Positions 16,807 to 26,520 of a DNA stretch of 64,000 nucleotides are shown here, in pieces. This DNA comes from JBKHDT01 sp046541195 (GTDB lineage Bacteria; Pseudomonadota; Gammaproteobacteria; Halothiobacillales; Halothiobacillaceae). The position numbers and the translations under genes are program-made. The notes under the pieces were generated by a model. The model saw nothing but the letters and a program-made list of their open reading frames with translations, did not search any database and was not told the DNA's origin. The DNA is taken from positions 7,075 to 71,074 of the forward strand of contig JBKHDT010000005.1 in assembly GCA_046541195.1 (NCBI GenBank), in the 5' to 3' direction. Positions within the stretch are counted from its first letter, which is position 1; each line of letters begins with the position of its first letter.

Positions 16807-19206
16807 TTGGAGATCGGATCGGTCGAAGCAATCACCAGGAGCAGGCCAGGCCCTCCGCTGCCCGCGGAAGCTGGCGCACGCAGCTGGTGGTGGCTGTTGT
16901 TCTGCCTGCTGACCCTCGCCTGGTCCGGCACGGGGTCGGCCGCGCCGCTGGGTGAAGTGACGATACAGCTCAAGTGGACGCACCAGTTCCAGTTCGCCGG
17001 TTACTACGCGGCGCTGGAGAAGGGTTTCTTCGAGTCCGAGGGCGTGGCTGTCCGACTGCGTGCCCGGGACTTCGACAGGAGCCCCGTCCGCCAGGTACTC
17101 GCGGGCGAGGCAGAGTACGGCGTGGCCGACTCGGCCATCCTCCCGCACCTGGAAGGCGAGGACGGCCTGCATATTGTCACGCCGATCTTCCAGCGCTCTC
17201 CGAACGTCCTGCTGACGCGGGCCGGGGCCGACATCCGCAGCCCGAAGGACCTCGTGGGCAAGCGGGTCGGGTTCTATCCATTCGACTCCGACGGCTTTGC
17301 GGTGCGGGCTATGCTCGCGGAGTACGGCGTGCTGGAGGACGGGCTGATCCGGGTGCCAGACGCCTACGACGCCCGGGCCCTGATGCGCGGTGAGGTGGAT
17401 GCCGTGCCGGCCTACGAGAGCAACGAGCGCCTCGTCCTGGATCAAGCGGGATTCGATGTGCATGTGCTGCGCCCCGCGAGTTTCGGGGTTGAGCTGTACG
17501 GTGACATGCTGTTCACGACGGTTCGCGAGCGCAAGGCGCACCCGGAACGGGCTGCGGCGATGCGCCGGGCCGTGCTGAAGGGGTGGGCCTACGCGCTCGA
17601 GAACCCGCGGGAGATCGCGGCCCTCATCCAAACGAAGTACCGGCCTGACCTGGAGGTCGATGCACTGCTGGCCGAGGCGCGCGCACTGCGGCCCCATATC
17701 GATCACGAACGTATCCCGCTGGGGACGCTGGACCGCGGACGACTCGAATACATCGACCGGCTGCTTGTGCGACATGGCCTGAAGGCTCCGGGGGCGGCGT
17801 TCGCCGGGCAGGTTGACCGGGGTTCCAGCGCCCTGCAACTGACGGCTGCGGAGCGCCGGTTTCTTGCGGAGCACCCGGTGATCCGCGTGGCGATCGACAA
17901 CTTTTGGGAGCCGATCGAGTTTGTCGACGAGGCCGGCCGTTATTCGGGGATGGCCGCCGATTACATGGCGCTGCTCTCCGACAAGCTCGGCGTCACTTTC
18001 GTGGTCAGCAAGGGCGTGTCCTGGAGCGAGGCGAGCGCGATGCTGCGCCGCCGTGAACTGGACATGTTCAGCTGCGCGGCCCGAACCCCGGAGCGTGAAC
18101 GTTATGCACGGTTCACGGCGCCGTATATTCGGTCGCCGATGGTGGTGGTCACCCGGGACGATCAGCCGTTCATTCCCGATCTGGACGAACTGGCCGGTCT
18201 GCGGGTCGGCACACCGGCGGACTACGCATCCGAAGAGTACATGAAGCTGCACCATCCGGGCGTGCCGCTGGTGTCGGTTGAATCGGTTCGGGACGGATTG
18301 CGGGCGGTGGCCGGTGGCGAACTGGATGCCTTCATCGACAATCTGGCGGTGGTTTCCCACCATATCCGGGATCAGGGATTGAGCAGCCTCAAGATCTCCG
18401 GCCAGGCGCCCCTGAGCTTCGACCTGGCCATGGGGGTGCGGGACGACTGGCCGCTCTTGCGCGACATTCTCCAGAAGGGACTCGATTCAATCAGCGAGGA
18501 ACAGCACGCCGAGATCTTCAACCGCTGGGTGCGCATCCATTACGAGCGCCGGGTCGACTTGCGCACCCTGCTGCCCTGGGTGCTTGGCGGTCTGGGGATC
18601 TTCGTGCTCACCGCGGCGTACGGCCTCAGGCTGCGCGCGCTCAATCGGCAGGTCAGCGCGGTCAACCACGAGCTGATGGAGCAGCGTCGCGCCCTGCACG
18701 AGAAGAACGAGCAGCTGCGTCTTCTCTCCCACACCGACCAGCTGACCGGCCTGTTCAACCGCCGGTCGCTGGATCAGGCCCTGGTGCGCGAGCTGGCCGA
18801 TGCCGGTCGCCGGGGTGGTGCGTTGTCGATCGTGCTTTTCGACCTGGACGAGTTCAAGCAGGTGAACGACCTGTATGGACATCAGGCCGGGGACCGCGTG
18901 CTGGTCGAATGCGGGCGACGGGTGTCCCGGCTGCTCGAACCGGGGCAGGTCTTCGGGCGCTGGGGCGGCGAGGAATTCATGGTCCTCTGCCCGGGAATGG
19001 ACAGTGAAGCCGCCCTGAACTGGGCCGAGGCGCTTCGCCATGCCATCGCCGGGGAGCCGTTCCCCGGCGAGATCGCGCAGACGACCAGCGTCGGTGTGGC
19101 CGGCTGGATTGCGGGGCAATCGGCGGATGATCTGATCCGGCAGGTCGATGGCGCGTTGTACACGGCCAAGGCCGATGGCCGCAACCGGGTGATCCTGGCG
19201 GGGTAA
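16807..19206 (+). CDS. Diguanylate cyclase with NMT1/THI5-like and SBP_bac_3 periplasmic sensor domains
   Basis: About 799 aa. After a signal/anchor segment (WWWLLFCLLTLAWSG, about 27-41) comes an NMT1/THI5-like binding domain (about 48-320: EVTIQLKWTHQFQFAGYYAALEKGFF-type start), then a family-3 solute-binding domain (about 343-580, from VIRVAIDNFWEPIEFVDE), a membrane helix (about 588-608), a short coiled linker and a GGDEF domain (about 640-799) with active-site GGEEF. It should make c-di-GMP in response to periplasmic ligands. The inhibitory RxxD site is replaced by EPGQ. TTG 16807 is my start, with AGGAG 10 nt upstream; ATG 16729 is possible. It is divergent from sucC. Confidence 0.82.
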   Translation: MEIGSVEAITRSRPGPPLPAEAGARSWWWLLFCLLTLAWSGTGSAAPLGEVTIQLKWTHQFQFAGYYAALEKGFFESEGVAVRLRARDFDRSPVRQVLAGEAEYGVADSAILPHLEGEDGLHIVTPIFQRSPNVLLTRAGADIRSPKDLVGKRVGFYPFDSDGFAVRAMLAEYGVLEDGLIRVPDAYDARALMRGEVDAVPAYESNERLVLDQAGFDVHVLRPASFGVELYGDMLFTTVRERKAHPERAAAMRRAVLKGWAYALENPREIAALIQTKYRPDLEVDALLAEARALRPHIDHERIPLGTLDRGRLEYIDRLLVRHGLKAPGAAFAGQVDRGSSALQLTAAERRFLAEHPVIRVAIDNFWEPIEFVDEAGRYSGMAADYMALLSDKLGVTFVVSKGVSWSEASAMLRRRELDMFSCAARTPERERYARFTAPYIRSPMVVVTRDDQPFIPDLDELAGLRVGTPADYASEEYMKLHHPGVPLVSVESVRDGLRAVAGGELDAFIDNLAVVSHHIRDQGLSSLKISGQAPLSFDLAMGVRDDWPLLRDILQKGLDSISEEQHAEIFNRWVRIHYERRVDLRTLLPWVLGGLGIFVLTAAYGLRLRALNRQVSAVNHELMEQRRALHEKNEQLRLLSHTDQLTGLFNRRSLDQALVRELADAGRRGGALSIVLFDLDEFKQVNDLYGHQAGDRVLVECGRRVSRLLEPGQVFGRWGGEEFMVLCPGMDSEAALNWAEALRHAIAGEPFPGEIAQTTSVGVAGWIAGQSADDLIRQVDGALYTAKADGRNRVILAG

Positions 19207-19314
19207 AGTCCTGGCCGACCGGCCCGGTTTGGCGCGGGATCGGGGCGGCGCAGGGCAGCATCAGCAGCGCGCCGAGTGCGCCGGAAAAAAACCGGAAAGC
19301 GCGCCGGCAGGCGT

Positions 19315-19340
19315 GAAAAAACCCGGCCTGGGCCGGGTTC
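19315..19340 (-). terminator. Intrinsic terminator after fba
   Basis: On the minus strand a 9-bp GC-rich stem (AACCCGGCC / GGCCGGGTT) is followed directly by a run of six Ts. It sits about 40 bp after the fba stop and should end the glycolytic operon transcript. Confidence 0.75.
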
Positions 19341-19381
19341 GGGAGGATTCGGCCCGGTCGCGTGGACCGGGCGGGGCGAGA

Positions 19382-20446
19382 TCAGTTGACCTTCTGGTCC
19401 AGCTCGCCGGCTGCGTAGCGCAGGTACATGTTTTCCAGGGAGATCGGCTTGATCTTGCTGGCGTGGCCGGCGCAGCCAAAGGCTTCGAAGCGTGCCTTGC
19501 AGATTCCCTTCATGGCGTCGGTTGATGCCTTCAGGAACTTGCGCGGATCGAAGTTGGCCTTGTTTTCGGCCAGGTGCTTGCGCACCGCGCCGGTAGAGGC
19601 CATCCGCAGGTCGGTATCGATGTTGACCTTGCGCACGCCGTGCTTGATGCCCTCGACGATTTCCTCGACCGGCACGCCGTAGGTCTGGCCCATGTCGCCG
19701 CCGTAGTTGTTGATGATTTCCAGCCACTCTTCCGGAACGGAGGAGGAACCGTGCATGACCAGGTGCACGCCCGGAATGCGCTCGTGGATTTCCTTCACCC
19801 GGTCGATGCGCAGTACCTGGCCGGTCGGCTTCTGGGTGAACTTGTAGGCGCCGTGGGAGGTGCCGATGGCGATCGCCAGCGCGTCCACATTGGTCTTCTT
19901 GACGAAGTCGGCTGCCTCGTCCGGGTCGGTCAGCAGCTTGTCCATGTCAAGCTTGTCATCGGAGCCGTGGCCATCTTCCTCGCCCATCATGCCGGTCTCC
20001 AGCGAACCCAGGCAGCCCAGCTCGCCCTCGACGGACACCCCGCCGGCATGTGCCATCTCGACAACCTTGGCGGTCACCTCGACGTTGTATTCGTAGGTGG
20101 AGGGGGTCTTCATGTCGGGCATCAGGGAGCCGTCCATCATGACGGAGCTGAAGCCGGACTGGATGGCGCGCAGGCAGACGCCCGGATCCGCGCCGTGGTC
20201 CTGGTGCATGACGACCGGGATGTGCGGATAGGCTTCGTTGGCCGCAGCGATCAGGTGACGCAGGAAGGCCTCGCCCGCGTACTTGCGCGCGCCTGCAGAG
20301 CCCTGCAGGATCACCGGGCTGTCGCACTCGTCCGCCGCCTGCATGATGGCGTGAACCTGCTCCATGTTGTTGACGTTGAACGCCGGCATGCCGAAGCTGT
20401 GCTCGGCCGCGTAGTCCATAAGCTGGCGAAGGGATACAAGCGCCAT
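19382..20446 (-). CDS. fba: Class II fructose-bisphosphate aldolase
   Basis: 354 aa. Zinc-dependent cleavage/condensation of fructose-1,6-bisphosphate to DHAP and glyceraldehyde-3-phosphate. Signatures: FGMPAFNVNNMEQVHAIMQA, PVVMHQDHGADPGVCLRAI with zinc-ligand histidine, SVMMDGSL, GVSVEGELG, and VMHGSSSVPEEWLEIIN. The length and KVNIDTDLRMASTGAVRKHL match the CbbA-like (Calvin/glycolysis) type. AGGAG precedes the ATG at a good distance. It is the last gene of the minus-strand tkt-gap-pgk-pyk-fba block. Confidence 0.96.
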   Translation of the reverse strand: MALVSLRQLMDYAAEHSFGMPAFNVNNMEQVHAIMQAADECDSPVILQGSAGARKYAGEAFLRHLIAAANEAYPHIPVVMHQDHGADPGVCLRAIQSGFSSVMMDGSLMPDMKTPSTYEYNVEVTAKVVEMAHAGGVSVEGELGCLGSLETGMMGEEDGHGSDDKLDMDKLLTDPDEAADFVKKTNVDALAIAIGTSHGAYKFTQKPTGQVLRIDRVKEIHERIPGVHLVMHGSSSVPEEWLEIINNYGGDMGQTYGVPVEEIVEGIKHGVRKVNIDTDLRMASTGAVRKHLAENKANFDPRKFLKASTDAMKGICKARFEAFGCAGHASKIKPISLENMYLRYAAGELDQKVN

Positions 20447-20601
20447 GGTGTAGTCTCCTGTTTTTTTGCGGATTGCGAAAAGGCTTTGCCCGCCTCGGCG
20501 GGATCACGACCGGGTCTGGCCCGGCCGCACTGCGACAACTCGAAATTGTTTCGAGTGTACTGGAAAAAACGGCAAAGGGAACCACGTCCCGAACGGGGCG
20601 A

Positions 20602-22044
20602 TTACTCGGCGGCGAGCACGCCACCGACCCGCAGGATCTTCATGGCGTTGGTTCCACCCATCTGCCCCATCAGGTCCCCCTTGGTGATGATCACCAGGTC
20701 ACCATCCTCGAGTACGCCGCGGTTGACCAGCGCACCGGTGGCCATGCGGTTGACCTCGGCGTGGTCCTTGGTGCCGCTGACGAAGTCCAGGGCTTCCACG
20801 CCGCGGTAAAGCGCCATCCGCCGGGCTGAATCGTCGTTGCTGGTCAGACCGTAGATCGGAATGCGCGTGTTGACCCGCGACATCCACAGGGCGGTCGCGC
20901 CGGACTCGGTCAGCGCGATGATCGCCTTGACCGGCAGGTGGTTGGCCGCGTAGATCGCGGTCATGGCGATGGCCTGATCGACACGCTCGAAGGGGATGTC
21001 CAGGGGTGCGTCCTCGCGCATGTCGCGGACCTGATTTTCTGCCCGCGTGCAGATGCGGGCCATGGTCTCGACCACCTTGACCGGGTGCTTGCCGGCGGCG
21101 GTCTCGCCGGAGAGCATCACCGCGTCGGTGCCGTCGATCACCGCGTTGGCCACGTCGAACACCTCCGCCCGCGTGGGGATCGGATTGGTAATCATCGTCT
21201 CCATCATCTGGGTCGCGGTGATCACCGGCACGTTCATGTCGCGGGCGATCCGGATGAACTTCTTCTGGACGGCCGGCAGCTCGGCGTCACCGATTTCCAC
21301 GCCCAGGTCGCCCCGGGCGATCATGATCGCGTCGGAGGCATCCACGATCTCGTGGATGTATTCGACCGCCTCGGCCCGTTCGATCTTGGCCACGATGCCG
21401 GCGCGACTACCTTCGGCCTGCAGCAGCCGCCGGGCCTCGTGGATATCGTGTGCCGAGCGCGGGAAGGACACGGCGACATAATCCACGCCGATCTGGGTGG
21501 CGGTCCGGATGTCCTCGCGGTCCTTCTCGGTGATGGCCGGGGCCGACAGGCCGCCCCCCTGGCGATTGATACCCTTGTTGTTGGACAGGTCACCGCCGAC
21601 GACGACCGTGCAGCGCACCTGCTGGCCGATGACCTCGCGCACCCGAAGCACCACGCGCCCGTCATCGAGCAGCAGGACGTCGTCGGGACGACTGTCGGTC
21701 ACCAGCGCCTTGTAGGTAATGCCGACCCGGGTGGCATCGCCGTCGTCCCGGCCCAGTTCCGCGTCCAGGGTGAAATCGGCGCCTTCCTCAAGGTGTACCT
21801 TGCCGTCCCGAAAGCGGTCGATGCGGATCTTCGGACCCTGCAGGTCGCCCAGAATCGCCACGTGGCGACCCTGCTCGCTGGCCGCCCTGCGGATGGCCTC
21901 GGCGCGCTGGCGGTGATCTTCCGGGCTGCCGTGGGAAAAATTGAGTCGGACCACGTCGACCCCGGCCCGAACCAGGCCGTCAATGACGCCGGGCTGGTCG
22001 GTGGCCGGGCCGAGCGTGGCCACGATCTTGGTTCTGCGTTTCAA
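20602..22044 (-). CDS. pyk: Pyruvate kinase
   Basis: 480 aa. It transfers phosphate from PEP to ADP. Signatures: RRTKIVATLGPATDQPG, VVRLNFSHGSPEDHRQRAE, DLQGPKIRIDRF, the catalytic-lysine motif IVAKIERAEAVEYIHEIVDA, MIARGDLGVEIGDAELPAVQKK and VMLSGETAAGKHPVKVVETM. It is full length, with the C-terminal allosteric domain. Between pgk (upstream) and fba (downstream) on the same strand; 66 nt separate it from pgk. A short hairpin CCCGCC-GA-GGCGGG follows it in the 155-bp gap to fba, possibly a weak attenuator. Confidence 0.96.
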   Translation of the reverse strand: MKRRTKIVATLGPATDQPGVIDGLVRAGVDVVRLNFSHGSPEDHRQRAEAIRRAASEQGRHVAILGDLQGPKIRIDRFRDGKVHLEEGADFTLDAELGRDDGDATRVGITYKALVTDSRPDDVLLLDDGRVVLRVREVIGQQVRCTVVVGGDLSNNKGINRQGGGLSAPAITEKDREDIRTATQIGVDYVAVSFPRSAHDIHEARRLLQAEGSRAGIVAKIERAEAVEYIHEIVDASDAIMIARGDLGVEIGDAELPAVQKKFIRIARDMNVPVITATQMMETMITNPIPTRAEVFDVANAVIDGTDAVMLSGETAAGKHPVKVVETMARICTRAENQVRDMREDAPLDIPFERVDQAIAMTAIYAANHLPVKAIIALTESGATALWMSRVNTRIPIYGLTSNDDSARRMALYRGVEALDFVSGTKDHAEVNRMATGALVNRGVLEDGDLVIITKGDLMGQMGGTNAMKILRVGGVLAAE

Positions 22045-22110
22045 GTCTATGCTCCCGCAAGTGATTTGAGTGCCCGGTCCGTGGCCCGGGCAAGGTGCAG
22101 GACGTTTCCT

Positions 22111-23292
22111 TCAGGACTTCGCGCGCGACTCGAGCATGGCCACAGCTGGCAGGGTCTTGCCTTCCAGGTACTCGAGGAAGGCACCGCCCGCGGTCGAGAT
22201 GTAGCTGACCTTGTCGTAGATGTCGTACTTCTGGATGGCCGCAATGGTGTCGCCGCCGCCGGCCAGGGTGAACGCGCTGGTCGCGGCGATCGCCTCGGCA
22301 ATCTTCCGGGTCCCCGCGCCGAACTGGTCGAACTCGAAGACACCCACCGGGCCGTTCCAGACCACGGTGCCGGCCTTCATGATGATGTCCGCCAGTTCCT
22401 GAGCGCTCTTTTCACCGATGTCGAAGATCATGTCGTCCTCGGCCACTTCGTCGGCACCCTTGTGCTGTGCCGGCTCGTTGGGGTCGAATTGCTTGCCGGT
22501 GACGACGTCGACGGCGATCGGGATCGAGGCGCCGCGCTCGTTCATCTTCTCCATCAGGCTCTTGGCGGTCGGCACCAGGTCGTCCTCGCACAGCGACTTG
22601 CCCACCGGATGGCCGGCTGCCTTGAGGAAGGTGTTGGCGATGCCGCCACCCACGACCAGCTGGTCGACCTTCTCGGAGAGTGCCTCAAGGACGGTCAGCT
22701 TGGTGGAAACCTTGGAGCCGCCGACGATGGCGACCATCGGGCGTGCGGGGTTGGCCAGCGCCTTTTCCAGTGCGTCCAGTTCCTCGGCGAGCAGCAGGCC
22801 GGCACAGGCGGTCGGGGCATGCATGCCGACCCCGTGGGTGGAGGCCTGAGCGCGGTGCGCGGTGCCGAATGCATCCATCACGAACACGTCGCACAGCGCG
22901 GCATATTGCTTGGCCAGCGTTTCGTCGTCTTTTTTCTCGCCCTTGTTGAAGCGGACGTTTTCGAGCATGACCACTTCGCCCTCGGCGACGTCGAAGCCGC
23001 CGTCGAGGTAGTCGCGGATCAGGCGGACTTGCTTGCCAAGCTTGCCGGACAGGTCGGCTGCAACAGGCGCCAGAGAGTTTTCCTCGCTAAACTCGCCCTC
23101 TTCCGGACGGCCGAGATGGGAGGTCACCATGACCTTCGCACCGGCATCCATGCAGTGCGTGATGGTTGCCATGGATGCGGTGATTCGCGCATCGGAGGTA
23201 ACCTGGCCGTCGCGAACCGGAACGTTCAGGTCGGCGCGGATGAGAACGCGCTTGCCGGCGAGGTCAAGGTCGGTCAGCTTGATGAAGGACAT
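22111..23292 (-). CDS. pgk: Phosphoglycerate kinase
   Basis: About 393 aa. Reversible phosphate transfer between 1,3-bisphosphoglycerate and ADP. Signatures: KRVLIRADLNVPVRDGQV at the N-terminus, SHLGRPEEGEF, VVMLENVRFNKGEKKDDE, VAIVGGSKVSTKLTVLEAL, and the nucleotide-binding VVWNGPVGVFEFDQF with TLAGGGDTIAAIQKY. ATG 23292 (MSFIKLTDLDLAGKR) is the family start; the upstream in-frame extension toward gap is not conserved. It lies between gap and pyk in the same direction. Confidence 0.96.
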   Translation of the reverse strand: MSFIKLTDLDLAGKRVLIRADLNVPVRDGQVTSDARITASMATITHCMDAGAKVMVTSHLGRPEEGEFSEENSLAPVAADLSGKLGKQVRLIRDYLDGGFDVAEGEVVMLENVRFNKGEKKDDETLAKQYAALCDVFVMDAFGTAHRAQASTHGVGMHAPTACAGLLLAEELDALEKALANPARPMVAIVGGSKVSTKLTVLEALSEKVDQLVVGGGIANTFLKAAGHPVGKSLCEDDLVPTAKSLMEKMNERGASIPIAVDVVTGKQFDPNEPAQHKGADEVAEDDMIFDIGEKSAQELADIIMKAGTVVWNGPVGVFEFDQFGAGTRKIAEAIAATSAFTLAGGGDTIAAIQKYDIYDKVSYISTAGGAFLEYLEGKTLPAVAMLESRAKS

Positions 23293-23401
23293 GATGAGAC
23301 TCCTGCTCGAAGGATTGACTTGTCGTAACGATTGGCCAAGGCCGCCGGGACGGGCTTGGCGAATCGCCCCCGCCGTCGGGCGGGGCGCAGGGCAGTGAAG
23401 C

Positions 23402-23429
23402 AAGGCGCGCATCTTTCGATGCGCGCCTT
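23402..23429 (-). terminator. Strong hairpin after gap
   Basis: A perfect 12-bp stem (AAGGCGCGCATC on both strands' arms) closes a GAAA tetraloop on the minus strand, 13 nt after the gap stop codon. The following sequence has only scattered Ts, so it may act as a partial terminator or an mRNA 3'-end stabiliser rather than a full stop before pgk. Confidence 0.5.
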
Positions 23430-23441
23430 CCCGGTGGCTGC

Positions 23442-24446
23442 TCAGTTGTTCGCGACGTGTTGTGCGAAGCGCAGCATGTTGCAGGTGTAGCCGTACTCGT
23501 TGTCGTACCACGCCACGATCTTCACGAAGGTTTCGTCCAGCGCGATGCCGGCACCGGCGTCGAAGATGGAGGAGAAACCGACGCCGCGGAAGTCGGTGGA
23601 GACGACCTTTTCATCAGTATAGGCCAGCGTCTTGCTGATCTCGCCGGTCTCGGAGGCCTGCTTCATGGCGGCGCAGATGTCATCGTAGCTGGCCGGCTTT
23701 TCGAGCTCGGCGGTCAGGTCGACCACGGAGACGTCGGAGGTGGGCACCCGGAACGCCATGCCGGTGAGCTTGCCGTTGAGCTCGGGCAGGACCTTGCCGA
23801 CCGCCTTGGCCGCGCCGGTGGAGGAGGGGATGATGTTCTCCAGGATGCCCCGGCCGCCGCGCCAGTCTTTCATGGACGGGCCGTCGACGGTCTTCTGGGT
23901 GGCGGTGGCCGCGTGCACGGTGCTCATCAGGCCGCGCTTGATGCCCCAGTTGTCGTGCAGCACCTTGGCAACGGGCGCCAGGCAGTTGGTGGTGCAGGAG
24001 GCGGCAGAGACGATCTGCTGGCCGGTATAGGCATCCTGGTTGACGCCGTAGACGAACATCGGGGTGCTGTCCTTTGAGGGCGCGGACATGACGACCTTCC
24101 TGGCGCCGGCCTCGATGTGCTTCTGGCAGGTTTCCTCGGTGAGGAAGAAGCCGGTGCACTCGAGTACCAGGTCGACGTCGACCTCGTTCCACTTCAGGTT
24201 GGCCGGATCGCGCTCGGCCGTCAGGCGAATCGTCTTGCCGTTGACGACGAGGCTGTTGCCGTCGACCGCCACGTCCCCGTCGAAGCGGCCGTGTACGGAG
24301 TCGAACTTGAGCATGTAGGCAAGGTAGTCGGCCTCAAGCAGGTCGTTGATCGCGACGACTTCGAGGTTCGGGAATTCCTTGCTGATGGCGCGGAAGGCCA
24401 TGCGGCCGATGCGGCCGAAACCATTGATTGCAACACGGATTGCCAT
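23442..24446 (-). CDS. gap: Glyceraldehyde-3-phosphate dehydrogenase
   Basis: About 334 aa. It oxidises glyceraldehyde-3-phosphate to 1,3-bisphosphoglycerate with NAD(P)+. The N-terminal Rossmann motif is INGFGRIGRMAFRA and the catalytic cysteine is C151 in SAASCTTNCLAPVAKVL; the C-terminus WYDNEYGYTCNMLRFAQHV is canonical. ATG 24446 fits the family start. It lies between tkt and pgk. Coenzyme choice (NAD or NADP) cannot be settled by eye, although the ND pair in VVAINDLLEAD suggests the NAD-type pocket. Confidence 0.96.
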   Translation of the reverse strand: MAIRVAINGFGRIGRMAFRAISKEFPNLEVVAINDLLEADYLAYMLKFDSVHGRFDGDVAVDGNSLVVNGKTIRLTAERDPANLKWNEVDVDLVLECTGFFLTEETCQKHIEAGARKVVMSAPSKDSTPMFVYGVNQDAYTGQQIVSAASCTTNCLAPVAKVLHDNWGIKRGLMSTVHAATATQKTVDGPSMKDWRGGRGILENIIPSSTGAAKAVGKVLPELNGKLTGMAFRVPTSDVSVVDLTAELEKPASYDDICAAMKQASETGEISKTLAYTDEKVVSTDFRGVGFSSIFDAGAGIALDETFVKIVAWYDNEYGYTCNMLRFAQHVANN

Positions 24447-24525
24447 GTGTCTCTCCTGGTTGATTGTCGTTTTGTCAATTGCGGATCGGCGGCCCCGCGA
24501 CCGGGCGGGGCGGGGCCGCGACGGA

Positions 24526-26520
24526 TCAGAACAGCGCGTTGGCCTTCTCGACCACGTTCTCCACCGTGAAGCCGAACTCGGCGAACAGGTCCTTGGCCGG
24601 CGCAGACTCGCCGAAGGTGTCGATACCCACCACGGCACCGTTCAGGCCCACATACTTGGCCCAGTAGCCGGTCACGCCGGCCTCGACCGCCAGGCGGCGC
24701 GTACAGGCGGACGGCAGTACTGATTCGCGGTATTCCGCGTCCTGCGCATCGAAGGCTTCGCAGCAGGGCATGGAGACCACGCGGACTTTCTTGCCGGCCT
24801 GAGTCAGCTGTTCGGCGGCGCCGGTGGCCAGGGCGACTTCGGAGCCGGTCGCGATCAGGATCAAGTCCGGGGTGCCGTCGCAGTCGCGCAGGACGTAGCC
24901 GCCCTTTTCGATGGCCGCGATCTGCTCGTCGCTGCGGTCCTGGTGCGGCAGGCCCTGGCGGGAGAAGATCAGCGAGGTCGGCTCGTGGCGACGCTTGACG
25001 GCCACCTTCCAGGAAACCGCGGATTCGACCGCGTCACAGGGACGCCAGGTCTGCATGCGCGGGATCATCCGCAGCGTGGCGACCTGCTCGACCGGCTGGT
25101 GCGTCGGGCCGTCCTCGCCCAGGCCGATCGAATCGTGCGTGTAGACGAAGATCGAGCCGATGCGCATCAGCGCCGCCATGCGCAGTGCATTGCGGGCGTA
25201 TTCGGAAAACATCAGGAAGGTGCCGGCAAAGGGCACGAAGCCACCGTGCAGCACGATGCCGTTCATGATGGCGCTCATTCCGAATTCGCGCACGCCGTAG
25301 TGGATGTAGTTGGCATCCGACTCGGTGTTGGACAGCGAGACGCAGCCCTTCCAGGTCGTCAGGTTGGACGGTGCCAGGTCGGCGGAACCGCCGACCAGTT
25401 CCGGCATCATGCCCGCCAGGGCGGTGATCGCGTTCTGGGAGGCCTTGCGGCTGGCGATGGTCTCGCCCTTGGCGGCCACTTCCCTGATGAACGCGTCCAT
25501 GCCGGCCTCGAAGCCCTCCGGCAGCTCGCCGCTCAGGCGGCGCTTGAGCTCGGCCGCCTCGGCCGGAAATTCCTTCGCATAGGCCTCGAAGCGGGCATTC
25601 CACTCGCCTTCGGCCTGTGCGCCTCTTTCGCGCGCATCCCAGCCGTTGTAGATGTCTTCCGGGATCTCGAACGGCGCGTGGCTCCAGCCGAGATTCTCGC
25701 GGGTGGCCTTGATTTCCTCGTCCCCCAGCGGCGCGCCGTGGCAGTCGTGGGAGCCGCAGAGGTTCGGGGCACCAAAGCCGATGACCGTGCGGGTGCAGAT
25801 CATGGTCGGCTTGTCGTTCACGGCGCGTGCGTCGCGAATCGCCGCCTCGATGGCCTCGGCGTCGTGGCCGTCCACATCGCGAATCACGTGCCAGCCGTAG
25901 GATTCGAAGCGCTTGGGCGTGTCGTCGGTGAACCATCCCTCGACATGACCGTCAATAGAGATGCCGTTGTCGTCCCAGAAGGCAATCAGCTTGCCCAGCC
26001 CCAGGGTGCCCGCCAGCGAGCAGGCCTCGTGGGAGATGCCTTCCATCAGGCAGCCGTCACCCAGGAACACATAGGTGTAATGGTCGACGATCTTGTGGCC
26101 GGGCTTGTTGAACTGGCCGGCGAGCATCTTCTCGGCGATCGCCATGCCCACGGCGTTGGTGATGCCCTGGCCCAGCGGGCCGGTGGTGGTCTCGACGCCC
26201 GGGGTGTAGCCGTACTCCGGGTGGCCCGGTGTCTTGGAGTGCAGTTGGCGGAAGTTCTTGAGTTCGTCCATCGGCAGCTCGTAGCCGCTCAGATGGAGGA
26301 GTGAGTAGATCAGCATCGAACCGTGTCCGTTGGAGAGGACGAAGCGGTCCCGGTTGGCCCACTCGGGATTTTGCGGGTTGTGCTGGAGGAAATCACACCA
26401 CAGTACCTGGGCGATGTCGGCCATGCCCATGGGCGCGCCGGGGTGGCCAGACTTGGCCTTTTGTACCGCGTCCATGCTCAGCGCACGAATCGCATTGGCG
26501 AGCTCTCTTCGCGTCGACAT
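24526..26520 (-). CDS. tkt: Transketolase
   Basis: About 664 aa, the usual length. ThDP- and Mg-dependent transfer of two-carbon ketol units in the pentose-phosphate pathway (and in the Calvin cycle where present). Signatures: MSTRRELANAIRALSMDAVQ at the N-terminus, KSGHPGAPMGMADIAQVLW, VFLGDGCLMEGISHEA with the ThDP motif, and FVYTHDSIGLGEDGPTHQPVEQ in the second domain. ATG 26520 is followed by conserved sequence at once; an in-frame extension to 26667 is unsupported. First of the tkt-gap-pgk-pyk-fba block; no RuBisCO or phosphoribulokinase gene is in this window. Confidence 0.96.
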   Translation of the reverse strand: MSTRRELANAIRALSMDAVQKAKSGHPGAPMGMADIAQVLWCDFLQHNPQNPEWANRDRFVLSNGHGSMLIYSLLHLSGYELPMDELKNFRQLHSKTPGHPEYGYTPGVETTTGPLGQGITNAVGMAIAEKMLAGQFNKPGHKIVDHYTYVFLGDGCLMEGISHEACSLAGTLGLGKLIAFWDDNGISIDGHVEGWFTDDTPKRFESYGWHVIRDVDGHDAEAIEAAIRDARAVNDKPTMICTRTVIGFGAPNLCGSHDCHGAPLGDEEIKATRENLGWSHAPFEIPEDIYNGWDARERGAQAEGEWNARFEAYAKEFPAEAAELKRRLSGELPEGFEAGMDAFIREVAAKGETIASRKASQNAITALAGMMPELVGGSADLAPSNLTTWKGCVSLSNTESDANYIHYGVREFGMSAIMNGIVLHGGFVPFAGTFLMFSEYARNALRMAALMRIGSIFVYTHDSIGLGEDGPTHQPVEQVATLRMIPRMQTWRPCDAVESAVSWKVAVKRRHEPTSLIFSRQGLPHQDRSDEQIAAIEKGGYVLRDCDGTPDLILIATGSEVALATGAAEQLTQAGKKVRVVSMPCCEAFDAQDAEYRESVLPSACTRRLAVEAGVTGYWAKYVGLNGAVVGIDTFGESAPAKDLFAEFGFTVENVVEKANALF

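Noticed and set aside
20938..23328. 796-codon open frame antisense across pyk and pgk
   Set aside because: Spans two certain genes and the space between them; a GC-skew shadow without any recognisable domain.
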